Shown here: piece by piece, positions 54,137 to 63,708 of the stretch
Position numbering within the stretch: the stretch's first letter is position 1
Layout of the letters: each line of letters begins with the position of its first letter
Assembly (NCBI GenBank): GCA_024802545.1
Contig: CP103416.1
Location: 682,001 to 746,000, forward strand
DNA: 64,000 bases
Source of the DNA: SAR92 clade bacterium H455
Lineage (GTDB): Bacteria; Pseudomonadota; Gammaproteobacteria; Pseudomonadales; Porticoccaceae
Direction of reading: 5' to 3'
Notes under the pieces: generated by a model
The model's database searches: none
What the model was told of the DNA's origin: nothing
What the model saw: the letters and a program-made list of their open reading frames with translations, nothing else
Program-made: the position numbers and the translations under genes

Positions 54137-54856
54137 ATGATCAAGGTATTGATCGTAGATGATGAATCGCTGGCGCGGATCCGCCTGCAGCGTCTACTCG
54201 AAAAAAAAACGGATATAGAAATTGTTGGAGAGGCGAGAAATGGCCTCGAAGCGGTGCGGATGGCGCACCAATATCTGCCGGGAATTGTGCTGATGGATGT
54301 ACGCATGCCGGAGATGGATGGCCTCGACGCTGCGCGGCAAATTGCCAAAATGGTGCCGCCCCCGGCGGTTATTTTCTGCACCGCATTTGAAGACTTCGCG
54401 TTGCGCGCATTTGATGCCAAAGCCTTTGCCTACTTGCTTAAACCAATCAAATCCCGTGAGCTAGATGGGGCGCTGCAGCGCGCTGCGAGCGCAACCCGTG
54501 CGCAGCTTAATGCTCAAACCCTGAGTCACCGACGACATCTCTGCAGTAGAACTCATAATGGTCTTGAGCTGGTCGCAGTGGAAAAAATTCGCCTTTTACA
54601 GGCCGATCAAAAATATGTCACTGCCTACACCGCCGAGGGTGAGACCGTACTTTCCGACACGCTTAAGGATATTGAAAAGGAATTCTCACAGTTTTTTGTT
54701 CGCGTGCATCGCAGTGCCTTGGTTGCCCGCAATGCCATTGAAGGGTTGACCTATGCCGAGGGTCACCTGGCGGTAAAGCTCCGTGACATAGCTATTCAGC
54801 CCATTGTCAGTCGTCGTCTGGAGTCGAAATTACGCCAATTATTGCCCCAGCTTTGA
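54137..54856 (+). CDS. algR: LytTR response regulator (AlgR-like)
   Basis: The 239-residue regulator has a receiver domain with VDDESLARIR, phospho-acceptor Asp54 (IVLMDVRMPEMDG) and Lys in AYLLKP. A LytTR DNA-binding domain follows (VEKIRLLQADQKYVTAY, FVRVHRSALVARNAIEG). It is adjacent to hemC as algR is in Pseudomonas, where it controls alginate and type IV pili; here targets are unknown. Confidence 0.87.
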   Translation: MIKVLIVDDESLARIRLQRLLEKKTDIEIVGEARNGLEAVRMAHQYLPGIVLMDVRMPEMDGLDAARQIAKMVPPPAVIFCTAFEDFALRAFDAKAFAYLLKPIKSRELDGALQRAASATRAQLNAQTLSHRRHLCSRTHNGLELVAVEKIRLLQADQKYVTAYTAEGETVLSDTLKDIEKEFSQFFVRVHRSALVARNAIEGLTYAEGHLAVKLRDIAIQPIVSRRLESKLRQLLPQL

Positions 54857-54945
54857 AGCTGCCCTAGGGCGATAAAATTCAGCTGCCCAAGCGCAGCCAA
54901 ATGATCGATAATGTCCGCCTAGTCAATCACAGCGAAGGAATTTCA

Positions 54946-55881
54946 GTGCCCCAAACGATCCGAATTGCGACGCGAAAGAGCCCCTTGGCACTTTGGCAGG
55001 CCGAGTTTGTAAAAGCCAAATTACTTGAAAATCACCCACAGCTCGACGTCCAGTTAGTGGCCATGACCACCCGCGGTGATGTGCTGCTGGATACGCCATT
55101 GGCAAAAGTCGGCGGCAAAGGTCTGTTTGTCAAAGAGCTCGAAGTGGCGATGCTGGAAAATCGTGCCGATATTGCTGTGCACTCAATGAAAGATGTGCCC
55201 ATGGAATTTCCTCCGGGACTCGGCCTAACAGTTATCTGTGAACGTGAAGATCCCCTGGACGCCTTTGTCTCTAATCGCTATAGCAATCTTGCCGAGTTGC
55301 CCCCCGGATCTGTGGTGGGAACGTCCAGTCTTCGTCGTCAGTGCCAGATTCGTGCGACCTTTCCAGAACTGCAAATCAAAGATCTGCGCGGCAATGTTAA
55401 TACACGCTTGGCGAAGCTCGATTACGGTGATTATGACGCCATTATTCTCGCCAGTGCTGGACTGATGCGGTTGGGAATGGAAGCCAGAATTGCCTCCCGT
55501 TTGGAGCCTGAACTCTGCCTGCCTGCTGGCGGCCAGGGTGCTGTGGGGATTGAATGCCGGCTTGAAGATCAGGCCACTATCGACCTATTACAACCCTTAG
55601 AACACCGTCAGACACGCATTCGCGTCACCGCCGAGCGCGCTCTTAATCGACGCTTGGAAGGTGGCTGTCAGGTGCCTATTGCCTGTTACGCTGAGTTGGA
55701 TGAGCCCGGCGATTATATAACGTTGCGCGGCCTGGTCGGCAGTGTCGATGGCACACATATTCTGCAAGACCAACTCTCAGCTCCGGTAGAGCAGGCAGAG
55801 AAATTGGGCGTCGAGCTGGCCGAGCGCTTACTGGCCGCAGGTGCTGGTGAAATTCTCGCTGAGGTGTACGGGGCAGGCTAA
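54946..55881 (+). CDS. hemC: hydroxymethylbilane synthase
   Basis: HemC joins four porphobilinogens into hydroxymethylbilane. I place the start at GTG 54946 ([20 protein letters not shown]), with AAGGAA 5-6 nt upstream, giving 311 residues, the family's usual length. An ATG at 54901 in the same frame adds 15 unlikely residues. The dipyrromethane cofactor Cys is in [24 protein letters not shown] and [10 protein letters not shown] are also present. The stop overlaps the hemD start by one base. Confidence 0.93.
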   Translation: MPQTIRIATRKSPLALWQAEFVKAKLLENHPQLDVQLVAMTTRGDVLLDTPLAKVGGKGLFVKELEVAMLENRADIAVHSMKDVPMEFPPGLGLTVICEREDPLDAFVSNRYSNLAELPPGSVVGTSSLRRQCQIRATFPELQIKDLRGNVNTRLAKLDYGDYDAIILASAGLMRLGMEARIASRLEPELCLPAGGQGAVGIECRLEDQATIDLLQPLEHRQTRIRVTAERALNRRLEGGCQVPIACYAELDEPGDYITLRGLVGSVDGTHILQDQLSAPVEQAEKLGVELAERLLAAGAGEILAEVYGAG

Positions 55882-56612
55882 TGGCGCAACGCATCCTGGT
55901 GATCAGACCCTCGCGGCAGGCAGATCAATTTATTGCATTGCTAGAGCAGACTGGTGTTCAGGTATGTCAGACCCCAGTGATGTCCATTGAGCCTATAGTT
56001 GATGGTCAGTCGATTAAAAACCTGATTCTGGAAGTGGATAATTTTGACAAGGCCATCTGTGTCAGCGGCAATGCTGCGGAATTGACCATTGAGTGGCTGG
56101 ACCGCTACTGGCCCATGCAGCCTGTGGGCATAGAGTTTTTTGCTGTCGGACAGCAGACCGCGCAAATTCTTGCTGCTGCAGATATTGCTGCGCTGTCACC
56201 GAGCGGGCGACAAAATAGTGAAGCACTCTTGGGCCTGGCAGAGTTGCAGGACTTGAGTGGTCAGCGGGTGATTATTTTCCGCGGTCAGGGCGGTCGAGAA
56301 ATTCTTGGTGATACTCTTGTTAAGCGCGGTGCCAGAGTTGATTACTGTGAACTCTATAAACGGGTAATCAACCCAGAGCAGGCACTGTTAGCGCGCCAGC
56401 AGTTGTCGCAGAGTGATTGTTTGGTAGCGCATAGCGGCGAATTGCTAGTGGCCTTGGGTGATCAGTTTGGAGAGCTGGGCGCTGAAACGGCAGTTGTGGT
56501 TCCCAGTGAGCGCGTGGCAGAGATTGCCCGCGAGTTAGGTTATAGGAATATTGTCAGTGCCGAAAATGCACTGCCGGAGTCGATGTTGGCCGCGGTGCAA
56601 AAGGCACTGTAA
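55881..56612 (+). CDS. hemD: uroporphyrinogen-III synthase
   Basis: A 243-residue HemD. It begins RILVIRPSRQADQFIALLEQTG. The two-domain fold shows VSGNAAEL and a conserved FRGQGGREILGD. HemD sequences vary widely, but the position after hemC makes it secure. It cyclises and inverts ring D of hydroxymethylbilane. Confidence 0.9.
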   Translation: MAQRILVIRPSRQADQFIALLEQTGVQVCQTPVMSIEPIVDGQSIKNLILEVDNFDKAICVSGNAAELTIEWLDRYWPMQPVGIEFFAVGQQTAQILAAADIAALSPSGRQNSEALLGLAELQDLSGQRVIIFRGQGGREILGDTLVKRGARVDYCELYKRVINPEQALLARQQLSQSDCLVAHSGELLVALGDQFGELGAETAVVVPSERVAEIARELGYRNIVSAENALPESMLAAVQKAL

Positions 56613-56692
56613 TTTATTGCGCCAAAAGCGGCTGACGAGCTATTCTTTGACAAATGAATAAATATATTTCGCGTTTTAATTGTTGTTAGATT

Positions 56693-56712
56693 GGCGTTAA
56701 ATCGGCGTTAAA
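56693..56712. repeat. short direct repeat upstream of hemX
   Basis: GGCGTTAAA occurs twice, 11 bp apart (56693-56701 and 56704-56712), 25 bp before the hemX start. The one-turn spacing could suit a regulator. A TTGACA (56647-56652) lies upstream but without a convincing -10. Confidence 0.4.
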
Positions 56713-56736
56713 GAGACACAGAATAAAAGAGGGAAC

Positions 56737-57888
56737 ATGGTGACTGAGAAAAAACCCGCTGCACCTGCGGCCAGCGACAAAAAAGAGTCCGCGAAGGCCG
56801 GTTCTTCGGTAGCCGATAAGCCACCTGCCAAGAACAAGGCCTCTCAAGCCCCTGTGAATAAATCCCCTAAAAACCCCTTCCCCTGGTTTAAAACTATTCT
56901 TTTATTGTTGCTGATCGCCGCTCTGGCCGGGTCTTCTTGGTTTGGTTGGATGCAGTGGCAGCAGCGCTCGGTTTTAGCCGAGGGTCTGCAAAGCAATTTA
57001 ATCGCTTTTGAAAACAACGTTGAGAGACAGCAGCAAGCTGTCATCCGTGCGAGCCAAGAGCAGTCGCAAACTATTAAAGCTTTACAGGACCAACTCTACT
57101 CACTGCGTCTGCTGACTAATCGTCAGGCCGAACAGATATTAACTCTGGGCACCGCGACTCGAGGTGATTGGCTGTTAGCAGAGGCTACCTATCTAGTGCG
57201 CTTGGCCAATCAACGCCTCCAGGTAGAGCGTAGTATAGAAAATCCTCTGGCGATTTTAGAAAGCGTCGACAGTATTTTTATTCAGATCAATGATCCTGAA
57301 TTGCTGGCGGTGCGCAATGCCTTGGCGATTGATATTGCCGCTCTGCGCATGACTGAAATAGTCGATCGAGAAGGTATCTACCTAGAGTTGCAGGCGATTT
57401 CATCGGCCCTTGAGACATTGTCTATCCTTCAGCCCCGTGCTGATGACGAGGCTGCTCAACAGGCTCAGGCTGTACAAAATAGCCAGCAGGCGCCGAGCTC
57501 CTTGACCGAGACTCTCGAGCGCTTTAGTGAAAAATTTGGCAACCTAATTGTCTTGCAAAAGCGCCAGCAACCAATTGAGCCTCTGCTCAGTCGCGCCGAA
57601 CGTACCATGGTGCGTCAGAATTTCTATCTGCTACTGGAGCAGGCGCAGAGTGCACTGCTTCGTGAAGAGCAAATAATCTATAGCAGCAGTCTCAATAAAG
57701 CTGAGGCATTATTGCGCCGCTACTTTCAGTTAAACAGTGAATCCGAAGCTTTGATCGCGAGGCTGCAAGCCCTTGCCGAACGCTCAGTGAGCCAGCAGCT
57801 TCCGGATATTTCTGGATCTCAGAATGCGATCCAAACAGCCCTGAATTTGCGCCATGGCAGCACTGCTGACGAGGGAGCCGAACAGTGA
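56737..57888 (+). CDS. hemX: HemX-family membrane protein
   Basis: The 383-residue protein has a Lys/Ala/Pro-rich cytoplasmic head (1-48), a membrane helix (about 52-70), a coiled-coil stretch (NVERQQQAVIRASQEQ) and a helical C-domain with TRGDWLLAEATYLVRLANQRL, the most conserved HemX segment. The family is annotated as a uroporphyrinogen-III methyltransferase, but that activity is poorly supported. It overlaps hemY by 4 bp. Confidence 0.85.
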   Translation: MVTEKKPAAPAASDKKESAKAGSSVADKPPAKNKASQAPVNKSPKNPFPWFKTILLLLLIAALAGSSWFGWMQWQQRSVLAEGLQSNLIAFENNVERQQQAVIRASQEQSQTIKALQDQLYSLRLLTNRQAEQILTLGTATRGDWLLAEATYLVRLANQRLQVERSIENPLAILESVDSIFIQINDPELLAVRNALAIDIAALRMTEIVDREGIYLELQAISSALETLSILQPRADDEAAQQAQAVQNSQQAPSSLTETLERFSEKFGNLIVLQKRQQPIEPLLSRAERTMVRQNFYLLLEQAQSALLREEQIIYSSSLNKAEALLRRYFQLNSESEALIARLQALAERSVSQQLPDISGSQNAIQTALNLRHGSTADEGAEQ

Positions 57889-59096
57889 GAAAGCTTTTAT
57901 TATTGCTGGTGCTGGCCCTTCTTGTGGGCGCGCTGGCAGTCTGGGTGCTGCAGTTTGGCAGTGGCTATGTGCTGTTAAGTTTTGCTGAGTTCACTATTGA
58001 GATGAGCGCCTGGACTGGGCTGCTTATCTATGTGGCCGCCACAGTACTGCTGTTCTGGTTGCTGTTAACTTGGCGCTGGATCATGGGCGCTGGCGGTTTT
58101 AGGTCCTGGTGGCGCAATCGCCGCAGTGCACGCAATCAGAACCAGACTGCCGAAGGGCTATTATTATTTGCCGGTGACGATTGGCAGGAGGCGGCAAAGC
58201 TGCTGTCTCAGTCTGCGGACAAATCGTCTATGCCAGTGGTTAACTTGCTCTTCGCTGCTCGAGCGGCCGCAGACAATGAACAGTTTGATCAGGCTCGGCA
58301 GATTCTGCAGCGATTAAAAACGGCCTATCCCAAGAGCAGTTTTATGGCCGACAAGGCCCTGGCCGAAACCTACCTGCTGCAAGAACAACCCGAGGAGGCG
58401 CTAAAAATTCTGCAGGGAGTCTATGCTGAAAACCCTCGTGACAAAGCCCTTTTACGACTCTTGACCGATGCCCACTATCTGTCTCATGACTGGGCTGCTG
58501 TGCAAAAAATGTTGCGCGATCTGAAACGTTTTCACGCTGTCAGTGAACAGGACTTGGCGAGTCTAGAGCAGGACGTTTACTGCAATTTACTTGACAGCTT
58601 GGTAGTTGAGGGCAGCGGTTCAGTCAGTGAAAAGCAAGCTCAGCTAGAGGATATCTGGTACCTAATTCCCAGAAAGCAGCAGCGCGACCCACTGATTATC
58701 GCCAGCTATGCTGCCAGTCTAGGCAGAGTGCAGTTGGTGGAAAAACAGCAGGCGCTGGTGACCAAAGCGCTAAATCGACAGTGGCATCCACTGCTGGTCA
58801 CGCAGTTCGGCGAACTCGAATCAGCGAACCCAGAAAAGCAGCTGATGGTAGCTGAAAAGTGGTTTGGGCAGCACAGTGAAGATGCTGATCTGCTATTGGC
58901 GCTAGGGCGGATCTGTCAGCGTCTGCAGTTCTGGGGCAAGGCCAAAGACTATCTCACGGCCGCGGTTAAGTTGCGCCCCTCGGTTCAGGCTTCGATCTAT
59001 CTGGCGGCTGTGCTGGAAAAGGTCGGCGACCGCCAAGCCAGCGCCGAGGTCTATAAACAGGGGCTACTGTCGGCACTCAAATCGGAGCAAGAGTAA
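57885..59096 (+). CDS. hemY: HemY-like TPR membrane protein
   Basis: The 403-residue protein has two N-terminal membrane helices (about 4-22 and 40-60) and then TPR-like helices (SKSSFMADKALAE, EEALKILQGVYAENP, GKAKDYLTAAVKLRP). This is the gammaproteobacterial HemY of the hemCDXY cluster, unrelated to protoporphyrinogen oxidase HemY of Gram-positives. Its role in heme synthesis is not settled. Confidence 0.87.
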   Translation: MRKLLLLLVLALLVGALAVWVLQFGSGYVLLSFAEFTIEMSAWTGLLIYVAATVLLFWLLLTWRWIMGAGGFRSWWRNRRSARNQNQTAEGLLLFAGDDWQEAAKLLSQSADKSSMPVVNLLFAARAAADNEQFDQARQILQRLKTAYPKSSFMADKALAETYLLQEQPEEALKILQGVYAENPRDKALLRLLTDAHYLSHDWAAVQKMLRDLKRFHAVSEQDLASLEQDVYCNLLDSLVVEGSGSVSEKQAQLEDIWYLIPRKQQRDPLIIASYAASLGRVQLVEKQQALVTKALNRQWHPLLVTQFGELESANPEKQLMVAEKWFGQHSEDADLLLALGRICQRLQFWGKAKDYLTAAVKLRPSVQASIYLAAVLEKVGDRQASAEVYKQGLLSALKSEQE

Positions 59097-59103
59097 TTAG
59101 CGG

Positions 59104-59952
59104 TTAAGCCGCGGTTTGAAAGCTCCGCAGCAACTCTATCTCTTCGGCCCAGATTGACGGATCTATGGTTTCCAGAACCAGTGGAATTCCGTCAAAGCGC
59201 TTGTCCTGCATAATAAATTGGAAGACATTGAGCCCGAGATTGCCGTGGCCAAGACTGTGGTGGCGATCGACGCGGCTGGCGTATTCAGAGCGTGAATCAT
59301 TTAGATGCATGCCGCAGAGATAGTCAAAGCCGACGATGCGCTGAAAATCATCAAAGACTTTTTCACAGCCATCGGTGCTGCGCATGTCGTAGCCTGCGGC
59401 AAAGGCGTGGCAGGTGTCATAGCAGATGCCGATGCGGCTTTTATCTTCGACACCATCGATCATTGCTGCCAGCTGTTCGAAACTGAACCCCAAATTACTG
59501 CCCTGGCCGGCAGTGTTCTCAATCACTGCGGTGACTCCGGAGGTCTGCTCCAAGGCGAGATTGATCGACTCGGCAATTTTGGCAATGCACTGGTCTTCCG
59601 AGATTTTTCGCAAATGACTGCCGGGATGAAAATTGAGATATTTGAGCCCCAGTTGCTCACAGCGATGCAGTTCATCGACAAAGGCTTCGCGAGATTTTTC
59701 CAGCCCCTCGGTTTCAGGGTGGCCAAGATTTATCAGGTAGCTATCGTGAGGCAGGATCTGCTCAGGTGAAAAATCATAGCGTTCACAGTTCTCTCTAAAC
59801 TTCTCAATACTCTCTTGAGTGAGAGGCTTGGCCTGCCATTGGCGCTGATTTTTGGTGAAGAACGCAAAGGCTGTGGCACCTATTGCATGGGCATTCAGTG
59901 GTGCATTTTCGATGCCGCCAGCGGCACTAACGTGGGCGCCAATATATTTCAT
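59104..59952 (-). CDS. nfo: endonuclease IV (AP endonuclease)
   Basis: The 282-residue TIM-barrel enzyme cuts DNA at abasic sites and 3'-blocked ends. Zinc-binding motifs are visible: [11 protein letters not shown] at the start, [36 protein letters not shown] and [24 protein letters not shown]. Convergent with hemY, separated by 7 bp. Confidence 0.95.
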   Translation of the reverse strand: MKYIGAHVSAAGGIENAPLNAHAIGATAFAFFTKNQRQWQAKPLTQESIEKFRENCERYDFSPEQILPHDSYLINLGHPETEGLEKSREAFVDELHRCEQLGLKYLNFHPGSHLRKISEDQCIAKIAESINLALEQTSGVTAVIENTAGQGSNLGFSFEQLAAMIDGVEDKSRIGICYDTCHAFAAGYDMRSTDGCEKVFDDFQRIVGFDYLCGMHLNDSRSEYASRVDRHHSLGHGNLGLNVFQFIMQDKRFDGIPLVLETIDPSIWAEEIELLRSFQTAA

Positions 59953-60034
59953 AGGGATCCATTCTCGGGGGGGTTAGGTTACAGCTGTATCAGGCTCTAA
60001 ATAATAAGTTAAAAAAGATTAATCTCCAATGGCC

Positions 60035-60048
60035 TTGATGGCCATCAA
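60035..60048 (+). promoter_or_regulatory. perfect FNR/Anr box upstream of the hemerythrin gene
   Basis: TTGAT-GGCC-ATCAA matches the FNR/ANR consensus TTGAT-N4-ATCAA exactly. It is nested in a larger GGCC palindrome (60029-60045). Its centre is about 60 bp before the hemerythrin ATG (60101). A TATATT at 60083-60088 may be the -10. Confidence 0.65.
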
Positions 60049-60100
60049 TAGGCTTGCCGTCAAAATCTGCTAGCCTTTTGCGTATATTAATAATATTCCA

Positions 60101-60622
60101 ATGCCTATGATTGATTTTGAATGCACTCCTCAGGTAGCTCTCGAGTTTATGAACCGTGAACACCGCAAAGCGTTTGATGATGCCAATGCCTTAAAACGCC
60201 TGTTGGATAGTGCCTTGGCGCTGCGGCTTTTCGGCACCTCAGAATCTGAGGCGGTTGATGAGCTTGGTGATGAAATAGAGACGGAAATGGAAATCAAGAC
60301 CAGCCAGCTCGACAGCGACGAAATAGAGCAGCTGATGGAGACCCTGTTGTCGGACACGGTTCGCCATTTTGAACTGGAAGAAGAGTTCATGGAGGAATAT
60401 GGGTTTCCTGCTCGAGGTGAGCACAGTGAAGAGCATCGGCGAGTATTGCAGTGGATGAAGGATGAGCACAGTCTCTGGAACAGAGATTGCAGTATTGAAA
60501 AAATCAACCATCTCAGTATTTACGCCGCAGACAGATTTCCCAAGTGGCTGCTCAATCATATAGTCACCATGGATACGGTTATGGCCAGCTATATTCACCG
60601 TCATGGCGGTACGTCTCTTTAG
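60101..60622 (+). CDS. hemerythrin-domain protein (bacteriohemerythrin)
   Basis: The 173-residue protein has the hemerythrin iron-ligand pattern: NREHRKAF (first His), HFELEEEFMEEYGFP (HxxxE), HSEEHRRVL (HxxxH) and NHIVTMDTVM (HxxxxD). An insertion of about 20 acidic residues (SESEAVDEL to MEIKTSQLDS) separates the first two helices. Bacteriohemerythrins bind oxygen and are used for oxygen storage, transport or sensing in low oxygen. The FNR box upstream fits microaerobic expression. No clear ribosome-binding site precedes the ATG. Confidence 0.85.
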   Translation: MPMIDFECTPQVALEFMNREHRKAFDDANALKRLLDSALALRLFGTSESEAVDELGDEIETEMEIKTSQLDSDEIEQLMETLLSDTVRHFELEEEFMEEYGFPARGEHSEEHRRVLQWMKDEHSLWNRDCSIEKINHLSIYAADRFPKWLLNHIVTMDTVMASYIHRHGGTSL

Positions 60623-60666
60623 CCGCTGGTTACTCTATATAGAATTTACCCTAGACACCGTTCTCT

Positions 60667-61947
60667 TTAAATACGATTTCTTTTTAGATCTCGAATTAAG
60701 AACCGCACCGGATGCATAGCCTGGCAGAGCTCTTGAGAGAGTGCGGGTGTTTCACCGGCAATCTCTGCAGCCAGTAATTCTGCTGTTAGTGGTGCATAGC
60801 TCAGGCCTCTAGACCCCATGCCGCAATTGACATAGAGATTGGGCAAGTAGGCTCCGGGGGTTGTCATAGGAGTCTTAGCATCGCGGCGCAATTTGGCGTA
60901 ATCCTCAAGCATGGCTGTCCGATCCGGTACCGGGCCGGCAATCGGCAGATAGTCCGAGGTGGTGCAGCGAAAGTTAGCCCGCCCGGTTAAACTTTCCTTG
61001 GCTGGGTTACCCAGCACTGCTGCTAGCCCGGCATCTGTGGCTGCGATCTGTGCCAGATTGGTCTGATGATCTATATCCCGAAGTTCGGTGATAAACAGGT
61101 CTTTGTTATAGGTTGCGCCGCAGCCGTGCAAACCCTCTTCGGCGGGGGTGATATAGCATTCCCCACAGATCACCATTTTCATTTTACTGCTCTCTGGGGT
61201 GCAGGGCAGTTGGGTGATTTGCCCGCGAATTTTCTGCAGGGGCAAATAAGCTGTCTGGCTAAACTGTTTGCAGTCGAAGGCGCTGGCAATAATCAGACTT
61301 TCGCTGTGGCCTTCCAATACCAATTGCTGATTGGTGTCACGCAGCTGCCAGCTCTGCTGTTGCTCGCTGTATTCGAGACGCTGGATATCCGCCTGCACTA
61401 GGGGAATATCATTTAGCTTAAGCAGTTGTTCGCAGATAAGCTGCGGTGGCAGCCAGCCCAATTGGGGGAAATAAAGAGCTGACTCAGCCTGCAAAGGCAC
61501 GCCGCTCAATGCTTCCAGCTGCTCATGAGCAATGGTTTTAACCATCTCAGTCTGATCCGCGTAGCGCTGGCTAATCAGTTTGAAGTCTCTGCGAGCCTTG
61601 TCATTTTCTGGCACCACCAGTACACCGCACTGGCGACCCAAGCCACTGTCCCAGAAGGGTTGGTAATAGTTGCTGGCAAATTGAATCGCGGCGAGATTAA
61701 CGCGGGGCAAGAGGTCGTCTCGGGGAGATAGCTTGGGGTAGACAATGCCTTCAGGATTACCTGAGGCTTCGGCCCCGGCGTGGCCGTGGCGGTCGACAAC
61801 CGTTACTTGAAAGCCGCGCTTTTTTAATGCCGCAGCCACTGTACAGCCAGAGATTCCGGCACCTATAACAGTGACTGTTTTGCGTGTTCGGGGCAGCGGA
61901 TTGGCGCTGTCAAACCAGGGCGTAGCACTGGGTTGCGGTTTACTCAT
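60667..61947 (-). CDS. mnmC: FAD-dependent MnmC-like oxidoreductase domain protein
   Basis: The 426-residue protein has a Rossmann FAD motif (VTVIGAGISGCTVAAAL, about 23-39) and the conserved oxidoreductase tail (NCGMGSRGLSYAPLTAELLAAEIAG). It matches the C-terminal oxidoreductase half of MnmC, which turns cmnm5s2U into nm5s2U at tRNA position 34. The N-terminal methyltransferase half is absent; a second gene elsewhere could supply it. It overlaps the flavodoxin gene by 4 bp. Confidence 0.83.
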   Translation of the reverse strand: MSKPQPSATPWFDSANPLPRTRKTVTVIGAGISGCTVAAALKKRGFQVTVVDRHGHAGAEASGNPEGIVYPKLSPRDDLLPRVNLAAIQFASNYYQPFWDSGLGRQCGVLVVPENDKARRDFKLISQRYADQTEMVKTIAHEQLEALSGVPLQAESALYFPQLGWLPPQLICEQLLKLNDIPLVQADIQRLEYSEQQQSWQLRDTNQQLVLEGHSESLIIASAFDCKQFSQTAYLPLQKIRGQITQLPCTPESSKMKMVICGECYITPAEEGLHGCGATYNKDLFITELRDIDHQTNLAQIAATDAGLAAVLGNPAKESLTGRANFRCTTSDYLPIAGPVPDRTAMLEDYAKLRRDAKTPMTTPGAYLPNLYVNCGMGSRGLSYAPLTAELLAAEIAGETPALSQELCQAMHPVRFLIRDLKRNRI

Positions 61948-62477
61948 TGCCCGAGGCCGAACTCAGAGCAGATCTGCATGCACCAGCGGTTAATATAGTC
62001 ATCGCTGAGATCCAACTGGTTCTCGTCATCCAGTGCCAGGCCGACAAAATGCGCTTTGTTGTCGGTGAGGGCCTTGGACTGGTCGAATTCATAACCTTGA
62101 TTCGGCCATTCGCCGACCATGGTGGCGCCGCGGTTTTTCACCTTGGCCCATAGATAGCCCAGGGCATCTTGGAACCATTCCGGATAGCCGATCTGATCAC
62201 CGAGACCATAAACCGCCACGCGCTTGCCGGTAAAATCGATCTGCTCCAGTTCGTCCCAGTGACTCTCCCAGTCCTCTTGCAGCTCGCCATAGTCCCAGGT
62301 GGGGATACCGAGTATTAGCAGGTTGTAATCTGCCATCAGAGATAGGGGTTGATCGGCGATATTGTGCAGCCTGACGCTGTCGCTGTGTTGGCTGTTAATC
62401 TGGGCGCAAATTTTCTCCGCAGCCATTTCTGTGTAGCAGGTCGAGCTGCCGTAAAATAGGCCGATTGCTGAACTCAT
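61944..62477 (-). CDS. flavodoxin (FldB-like)
   Basis: A 177-residue long-chain flavodoxin. The FMN phosphate loop is YGSSTCYTEMAAEKI (9-23), then PTWDYGELQEDW and GLGDQIGYPEWFQDALG, with EFDQSKAL near the C-terminus. It is a one-electron carrier. It is coupled to the MnmC-like gene (4-bp overlap) in a minus-strand pair. Confidence 0.9.
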   Translation of the reverse strand: MSSAIGLFYGSSTCYTEMAAEKICAQINSQHSDSVRLHNIADQPLSLMADYNLLILGIPTWDYGELQEDWESHWDELEQIDFTGKRVAVYGLGDQIGYPEWFQDALGYLWAKVKNRGATMVGEWPNQGYEFDQSKALTDNKAHFVGLALDDENQLDLSDDYINRWCMQICSEFGLGQ

Positions 62478-62578
62478 TAATTTTTTCTCAAGCTAAGAGT
62501 AGTTTTTTATACTGCGTGACAGCGGCCTATGATACCTGCTCTGCCGGTGTCACGAAATGGCCTTATTGGCTGTGTATT

Positions 62579-63043
62579 CTAGACACCGCCGGCAAAATTC
62601 AGCTGTCGCCAAGCTTCATAGACAATAATTGAGACTGTGTTGGAGAGATTGAGACTGCGGCTCTCTTTCTGCATAGGTAGACGCAATACTTGCTCTGCAC
62701 CCAAACCGTCGCGAACATCTTCAGGCAGTCCGCGAGTTTCAGGGCCAAATAACAGTGCATCCCCCTCTTCGAAACGGGCCGAGGAGTAGCAAACTGTCCC
62801 CTTGGTACTGAGGGCATAAATCTTTTTTGGCTGCTGACTCTGTTGGTAGTCCTCAAAGCTGGCGTGGACTTTTAAAGACTGAAACTCGCGGTAGTCGAGA
62901 CCGGCGCGGCGCAGCTTTTTGTCATCCAGATCAAAGCCCAGAGGTTCGATCAGATGCAATCGAAAACCGGTATTGGCGCAGAGGCGAATAATATTACCTG
63001 TATTGGGCGGAATTTCCGGCTGGTATAAAACAATATCGAGCAT
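62579..63043 (-). CDS. trmL: tRNA (cytidine(34)-2'-O)-methyltransferase TrmL
   Basis: The 154-residue SPOUT methyltransferase starts [22 protein letters not shown] and carries the three SPOUT motifs ([37 protein letters not shown]). It methylates the wobble base of tRNA-Leu species. The SAM knot is clear. Confidence 0.95.
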   Translation of the reverse strand: MLDIVLYQPEIPPNTGNIIRLCANTGFRLHLIEPLGFDLDDKKLRRAGLDYREFQSLKVHASFEDYQQSQQPKKIYALSTKGTVCYSSARFEEGDALLFGPETRGLPEDVRDGLGAEQVLRLPMQKESRSLNLSNTVSIIVYEAWRQLNFAGGV

Positions 63044-63061
63044 GGTTTTTTAAGAGGCGAC

Positions 63062-63574
63062 TTAGGCGTCGACAATCTCCACCATCAAATCATCCGACAG
63101 ACTTTCGAGAATGGCGGTCAACTGTTCTCCAGTCATTCCCTCTGGCAGCTGCAGATAGGTGTGGGCGTAGAACATCATGCCGGCTGACATAGGTGTGCTT
63201 TCACAGAAGGTTTCAAGAGAGATGAGGCTTACATTATGGCTCGCCAGCAGTGTTGAAATTTCACCGACAATACCCGGGCGATCATTGGCAACAATTTCGA
63301 TGCAGCTTACATCTGCGTCTTTTTCCTGGCTTGGCGCACTCTGCTCGACAATAATTTTTATTCCATGAGCGGAGAGTGCCGCTAAAGCCTGCTCGAGATC
63401 AGCGTGCTGAGCGGGCTCAACTTCCACCATCAGGATGCCGGCAAACTTGCCTGCCAGGCGCGCCATACTGCTTTCCATCCAGTTGCCGCCGTGTTGAATA
63501 ATAGTCTGAGAAATCTGCTCAACTATGCCTTCGCGGTCATCGGCGATCACCGTTAATACTAAATAATCTGTCAT
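63062..63574 (-). CDS. gcvR: glycine cleavage system transcriptional repressor GcvR-like
   Basis: A 170-residue protein of two ACT domains (YLVLTVIADDREGIVEQ near 4-20; CIEIVANDRPGIVGEISTLL near 91-110). GcvR represses glycine-cleavage genes via GcvA. Other ACT-only proteins exist, so the regulatory role is a family-level call. Confidence 0.82.
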   Translation of the reverse strand: MTDYLVLTVIADDREGIVEQISQTIIQHGGNWMESSMARLAGKFAGILMVEVEPAQHADLEQALAALSAHGIKIIVEQSAPSQEKDADVSCIEIVANDRPGIVGEISTLLASHNVSLISLETFCESTPMSAGMMFYAHTYLQLPEGMTGEQLTAILESLSDDLMVEIVDA

Positions 63575-63708
63575 TTTTCGTTCCTCTGCTTAACTGCAAA
63601 TGATTATGGCACTATTATGCAGGTCAGATGAATCTGAAACTGTCTGATTGGATAAATATGTTTCAATCAATTAACGTCCGAGCTGATGCAATTTAGGAAG
63701 CCGATAAA

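Noticed and set aside
56647-56652. TTGACA as a promoter of hemX
   Set aside because: No matching -10 at 15-19 bp; TATATT lies only 10 bp downstream.
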